This document shows, piece after piece, positions 16,696-20,282 of a DNA stretch of 20,282 nucleotides (positions are counted from its first letter, which is position 1; the number at the start of each line of letters is the position of its first letter). The notes beneath the pieces are model-generated. The model saw only the letters and a program-made list of their open reading frames with translations, did no database searches and was not told the origin of the DNA. The translations under genes and the position numbers were made by a program. The stretch is from a bacterium (GTDB lineage Bacteria > Electryoneota > JAOADG01): positions 1 to 20,282 of the forward strand of contig JAOADG010000035.1 of NCBI GenBank assembly GCA_026417415.1. The letters run 5' to 3'.

Positions 16696-16729
16696 ATTCA
16701 AAATTTGAATAATAATTCTTAAAATTATT
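16696..16729. repeat. Two adjacent AT-rich dyads upstream of the T9SS cargo promoter
   Basis: ATTCAAA-A-TTTGAAT (16696-16710) is a perfect 7-bp palindrome. It is followed immediately by AATAATT-CTTAA-AATTATT (16711-16729), a 7-bp inverted repeat with a 5-nt spacer. The second ends 9 nt before the -35 box of the next gene, a position suited to an operator or an UP-like element. Given the local AT content, chance is possible. The rest of the 273-nt gap (16587-16859) holds the terminator, promoter and leader described separately, and no gene. Confidence 0.45.
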
Positions 16730-16738
16730 TCTGAACGC

Positions 16739-16767
16739 TTGACATTATATGAAAAGAATCTTAAAAT
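16739..16767 (+). promoter_or_regulatory. Strong sigma-70-like promoter for the T9SS cargo gene
   Basis: A perfect -35 box TTGACA (16739-16744) is followed after 17 nt by TAAAAT (16762-16767), which matches the -10 consensus in 5 of 6 positions. Transcription would start near 16774 and give a leader of about 85 nt. This is the best promoter match in the window. Confidence 0.7.
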
Positions 16768-16845
16768 TTAGTCAATATTGCTAAGAGTGGGATTCATTCG
16801 ATCATTTTGTAAAGCGCAGTTTTTGCGGATTATTCATTATTACTT

Positions 16846-16853
16846 AAGGAGGT
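16846..16853 (+). promoter_or_regulatory. Strong Shine-Dalgarno for the T9SS cargo gene
   Basis: AAGGAGGT lies 6 nt before the ATG at 16860 and is fully complementary to the usual 16S rRNA tail. It fixes the start. Most other genes here have weak or no such site. Confidence 0.85.
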
Positions 16854-16859
16854 AGTTCT

Positions 16860-19800
16860 ATGAAACTATTGAAACTACTTAGTGTAGTATCACTAACTTT
16901 GTTGTTTACGGTCTATGCATTTGCTATTCCAACCAAGGAAGAAGCAGCAAAATTAGCCGCAGAAAACCAAAGTGAAGTGTTTACTGTGGGTCAAAGCAGA
17001 ACGGTTACCATAGGGGATGAAGAATTACCAGTGGATGAAGCAGACGTCGCTGTTACCATTGGCTTCCCTGGTGCAAACTTAGGTCAAGCTTACCCAGTTT
17101 ATGATTATTGGCATCAAGTCGCAAGTGTGGGTCTTTATCTGGCTTCTGAAATTACTGGCGCAGGTGGTGCTGCGGGCTTGATTACCCATTTGCGCTGGTA
17201 TTGCCATACGACAACTTCGTGGTCACCTGGACGGCAAGTTTGGATTTATATCAAACCTACAACAGCAACCACAATTGCCACAGGTCAAAGTTGGGCAACC
17301 ATTTCTAGTGGTGCGACCTTGGTATACGATTCTGGTGCTCAAAATTATCTTGGCCCCGGTGCTGCTGGATCTTGGAAAGAATGGGATATTACCGATTTTA
17401 ATTGGAATGGGACGGATAATTTATTGATTATGATGAGAAGTTACCGTCCTGGATACACTTCAAGCACTGCTCCTTGGCGTTATCAAAGTGGACAAACCAA
17501 CCGCCATTGGTATCGTCAAGCTGATGCCGCTGATCTTGGAGCAACTGCTGGAACACTTACAGCAAATAGGCCTTCAATTCAATTTGAGATTCAAACTGCA
17601 CCGGATGCTCCATCTAGCCCGTCTCCTGCAAATGGTGCTACCAATATTCCTACCAATGCAACTTTAACTTGGACGAATGGTGCAGGAACCAGTTGGGTGG
17701 ATGTTTATTTGGATACAAACAATCCGCCCACAACCATGGTCTATGACGATTTAGTCGGTAACTCTTGGTCTCCTCCCACCAATTTAAATCCGAATACGAT
17801 TTATTATTGGAGAATCCATGCATTTAACAACCAAGGGAATACTTTAGGTCCAGTATGGTCATTTACTACTGGTGCTGGTGCTTCTCCTAATGCTCCCAGT
17901 GGAGGTACCATTACTAATGCTACAAATAGTAGTTTGACATTGGGTTGGACCGATAATTCCAATAATGAGGATTCGTTTAACATTCATTATTCAACCAATG
18001 GTACCACATTCAATTGGTTAACCGATGTGGGTGCAAATGTAACTACTTACATCCATACAGGGTTAGGACCGAACACTCAAAATTGGTACCGAGTGTATGC
18101 TACTGGAAATGGCTTCCAATCTACTGGTTTCGCCAGTATGAATGGTTGGACGCTGTGCAACACACCGGGAGCGCCAGGCGTAACAGTCCCTGCAGCACCG
18201 ACAGGTTATACCGGTGTAACCATTACAGGTTTACCAGCAGATGGAAATCCAGCAACAACGATTTACCGTGTGGGTGTAAATGACGCCAACAATAATTTCT
18301 TGGGATGGATCCTTTCTGGTGGAAATCCACGTGAAGCAACAGCTGCAAACTGGGTCAATATTGCTGTTTCTGGGTTATCTTCAAATGTAACTTATAAATT
18401 CTTTGCATCTGCGAAAAACGGTGCAGGGGTATTTACTAATGGTCCTACAACTACTATCACTACTCTCAATTACCATATTGGTGGACCTGATAATTACACT
18501 TATTACTATAAGAGCAGTAGTGGTCCAGCGGGAGATCCAACCGTCACATTCAATTGGATTACTTTAGATAATCCGACTGAGTTAGTGTTAAGTGGTGATG
18601 ATAATGAAGCCAACATCAGTTTTGGATCTTTCTGGTTCCCGTTCTATGGCAATATTTACAACGGTGGTAGAATGGGTACAAATGGTGCATTTGCTTTTAA
18701 TGTTTCAACTGGTGATATCGGTTGGTCAAACACTACACTTCCTACTTCTACTACCAATATTTCAAACAGTCAAGCTGCAATATTCCCATTCTGGGATGAT
18801 CATGATTGGTTAACAAGTAATCGCTGTCAGTATCAAAATTTTGGTTCCTATTTTGTTATTCAAGTGACCAATAGCCCAAGATACAATGCAAACACCGAGT
18901 TGATCTCTTATCAAGTCATCCTCTATGCTGATGGACGTATCAAGTACCAATACCAAGGTATTGTGGGAACTGGATGGACACCAACCATCGGTATCCAAGG
19001 ACATTCTACATTAGCAAATGGATTGTTCCTCCAGTTTGCTGGAGCACAAACCACGATGATTCCACCAAACAACTATGCAATCCTCTTCTATCGCCGTGCG
19101 AATCAACCATACGTTTCTACTCCTCCAACCAATGTTAGCGCAGGCGGTAATTACAGTGCCAATGGTGCTGTAATTGATGGATTCAGTTTTGTAGGTACAC
19201 CACCGGCAGGTAGCTACGTTTCTTCTACGGAGATTCTAAATCCAAACTATTTTGGAATTACTGGTAGTTTACCGGGTGGATATACTCCGGGTTCCGATCC
19301 AATTGCTGAGGGCTTGGCAACTGGTGCAGTCGCAGCACCCGTGATTGTGCAAATTTCACATAATATGACAGAACCATTTAGTGGATTCACCGCTTGCTTG
19401 ACCTTTACTGTTCCCAATGGTGTAAATCCGAGTACAGTTCGTGCTGCATGGCGTCCACGCTCCGGAATAGGTTGGACCATTGTTCCGAATGCAGCTCCGT
19501 ATTCATACACCTTTGGTCCAGGTCAATCAGTAACGGTTTGTGGCTTAACACACTACTCTGAATGGTTGTTATTGAGTGAAGAAGTATTGTTACCAGTACA
19601 AATGAGCTCGTTTACCGCTTCAGGTGGAAACAGTCAAGTGATCCTAAATTGGAGAACAGAATCTGAAGTGAATAATCATCACTTTAACATCTATCGTTCA
19701 GAATCTGAAAATGTCGTAGGTGAACTGATTGCTACAGTACTCGGCCAAGGAACATCTACATCAGGTCATATCTATCGTTACATTGACACTCGTGTCATCA

Positions 19801-20165
19801 ATGGGAAGACCTATTACTATCGTATTGCCGACGTGGATGTGGATGGCATTGAATCAATGTATCCGTATGTAGTTCATGCTACACCGGTTAGTATTATTCC
19901 GAATAAGTATGAATTACAACAAAACATACCGAATCCATTTAACCCAATTACTGAAATCCGTTACTCTATCAAAGAAGCGGGCAAAGTGGAATTATCGGTA
20001 TTCGATGTAAACGGCCGTGAGGTGGCACGATTGGTTGACGATTATCAAACGCCGAATGTATATTCAGTAAACTTCGATGCTAAGAATCTTCCAGCGGGTG
20101 TGTATTTCTATCAACTTCGAGCTGGTAAGTTCACGGCTGTTAAGAAGATGATGTTAGTGAAGTAA
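16860..20165 (+). CDS. Large secreted multidomain protein with T9SS C-terminal sorting domain
   Basis: A 1101-aa exported beta-rich protein, probably released or anchored on the cell surface by the type IX secretion system. In order: signal peptide (1 to about 22), a jelly-roll-like region (about 68-245), three fibronectin type III-like domains (about 248-338, 344-432, 437-536), a nidogen-like region (about 541-745, with FWFPFYG at 591-597 and WDDHDW at 645-650), an unassigned beta region (about 750-908), another Fn3-like domain starting LPVQMSSFTA (911-1010), and the sorting domain (1011-1101: QNIPNPFNP, VELSVFDVNGREV, LPAGVYFYQLRAG, KKMMLVK). No catalytic motif was recognised, so adhesion or a surface role is an inference. 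It is monocistronic, with its own strong promoter, strong ribosome binding site and strong terminator, which points to high expression. Confidence 0.92.
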   Translation: MKLLKLLSVVSLTLLFTVYAFAIPTKEEAAKLAAENQSEVFTVGQSRTVTIGDEELPVDEADVAVTIGFPGANLGQAYPVYDYWHQVASVGLYLASEITGAGGAAGLITHLRWYCHTTTSWSPGRQVWIYIKPTTATTIATGQSWATISSGATLVYDSGAQNYLGPGAAGSWKEWDITDFNWNGTDNLLIMMRSYRPGYTSSTAPWRYQSGQTNRHWYRQADAADLGATAGTLTANRPSIQFEIQTAPDAPSSPSPANGATNIPTNATLTWTNGAGTSWVDVYLDTNNPPTTMVYDDLVGNSWSPPTNLNPNTIYYWRIHAFNNQGNTLGPVWSFTTGAGASPNAPSGGTITNATNSSLTLGWTDNSNNEDSFNIHYSTNGTTFNWLTDVGANVTTYIHTGLGPNTQNWYRVYATGNGFQSTGFASMNGWTLCNTPGAPGVTVPAAPTGYTGVTITGLPADGNPATTIYRVGVNDANNNFLGWILSGGNPREATAANWVNIAVSGLSSNVTYKFFASAKNGAGVFTNGPTTTITTLNYHIGGPDNYTYYYKSSSGPAGDPTVTFNWITLDNPTELVLSGDDNEANISFGSFWFPFYGNIYNGGRMGTNGAFAFNVSTGDIGWSNTTLPTSTTNISNSQAAIFPFWDDHDWLTSNRCQYQNFGSYFVIQVTNSPRYNANTELISYQVILYADGRIKYQYQGIVGTGWTPTIGIQGHSTLANGLFLQFAGAQTTMIPPNNYAILFYRRANQPYVSTPPTNVSAGGNYSANGAVIDGFSFVGTPPAGSYVSSTEILNPNYFGITGSLPGGYTPGSDPIAEGLATGAVAAPVIVQISHNMTEPFSGFTACLTFTVPNGVNPSTVRAAWRPRSGIGWTIVPNAAPYSYTFGPGQSVTVCGLTHYSEWLLLSEEVLLPVQMSSFTASGGNSQVILNWRTESEVNNHHFNIYRSESENVVGELIATVLGQGTSTSGHIYRYIDTRVINGKTYYYRIADVDVDGIESMYPYVVHATPVSIIPNKYELQQNIPNPFNPITEIRYSIKEAGKVELSVFDVNGREVARLVDDYQTPNVYSVNFDAKNLPAGVYFYQLRAGKFTAVKKMMLVK

Positions 20166-20183
20166 AGTTTTCAAATCTTTTTC

Positions 20184-20211
20184 AAAAGGCATCCCGAATG
20201 GGATGCCTTTT
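20184..20211. terminator. Strong symmetric (bidirectional) terminator
   Basis: AAAAGGCATCCC (20184-20195), loop GAAT, GGGATGCCTTTT (20200-20211) forms a perfect 12-bp stem. Flanking A and T runs make it able to end transcription from either side. It starts 19 nt after the stop of the T9SS cargo gene. Confidence 0.88.
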
Positions 20212-20215
20212 GTAT

Positions 20216-20241
20216 TTGGTATTTGCTTAAATTAATACCAA
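20216..20241. repeat. Second inverted repeat after the terminator
   Basis: TTGGTATT (20216-20223) pairs perfectly with AATACCAA (20234-20241) over a 10-nt loop. It may be a second hairpin that helps end transcription of a gene entering from the right. It lacks a good T run. Confidence 0.35.
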
Positions 20242-20282
20242 GTTGTATTTTTCATTGAACAGACGATCAACCGTATGGTTGA
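20227..20282 (-). CDS. Possible C-terminal end of a convergent gene (partial)
   Basis: On the minus strand a frame open from the right edge ends at TAA (20227-20229) and reads NHTVDRLFNEKYNLVLI, which looks like a real protein end. The symmetric terminator just beyond it supports a convergent gene. Only 17 codons are visible, and another minus frame is open to 20232, so this is tentative and the product is unknown. Confidence 0.35.
   Translation of the reverse strand, partial: NHTVDRLFNEKYNLVLI

Noticed and set aside
20267-20282. Inverted repeat TCAACC/GGTTGA at the right edge
   Set aside because: Six base pairs, cut by the edge and inside a probable coding frame; it cannot be judged.

Overview
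The window looks like an ordinary chromosomal stretch from an AT-rich bacterium of the Bacteroidota/Chlorobiota side of the FCB group. The best evidence is the last large protein (16860-20165). It is a secreted multidomain beta protein that ends in a typical type IX secretion (T9SS) sorting domain (QNIPNPFNP ... LPAGVYFYQL ... KKMMLVK), in the style seen in Ignavibacteria, Kapabacteria and relatives. A bacterial geranylgeranylglyceryl-phosphate-synthase-like gene and the sparse use of Shine-Dalgarno sequences agree with this. No mobile element, CRISPR array, tRNA or rRNA was seen.

Minus-strand block (1-13002). Transcription runs leftwards. A large three-TM DUF4175-like coiled-coil protein and a secreted TPR protein overlap by ATGA. 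After a 108-nt gap with a plausible promoter comes a tightly packed five-gene operon: alaS, the GGGP-synthase-like gene, a small exported YD-repeat protein, hisS, and a histidine ammonia-lyase gene cut by the left window edge. Gaps inside the operon are only 5 to 23 nt. The operon therefore joins charging of alanine and histidine tRNAs, a lipid head-group enzyme, an envelope protein and a histidine-degrading enzyme.

Plus-strand block (13100-20165). A divergent promoter region (13003-13099) separates the blocks. It is followed by a pirin-family gene, then a close trio: a lone LivH-type permease, thymidine phosphorylase and an OsmC-family protein. A hairpin terminator closes the trio. The T9SS cargo gene stands alone, with a consensus promoter (TTGACA, 17 nt, TAAAAT), the strongest Shine-Dalgarno in the window and a strong symmetric terminator. 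A probable convergent gene enters from the right edge.

Most notable points: the ammonia-lyase has Ser-Ser-Gly where Ala-Ser-Gly normally forms the MIO cofactor, plus an N-terminal extension and two insertions; the HisRS is of the divergent alphaproteobacterial type, which predicts an unusual tRNA-His; hisS and hutH are in one operon; and a permease component sits apart from its transporter partners. I did not find a clear, wholly undescribed multi-gene system.
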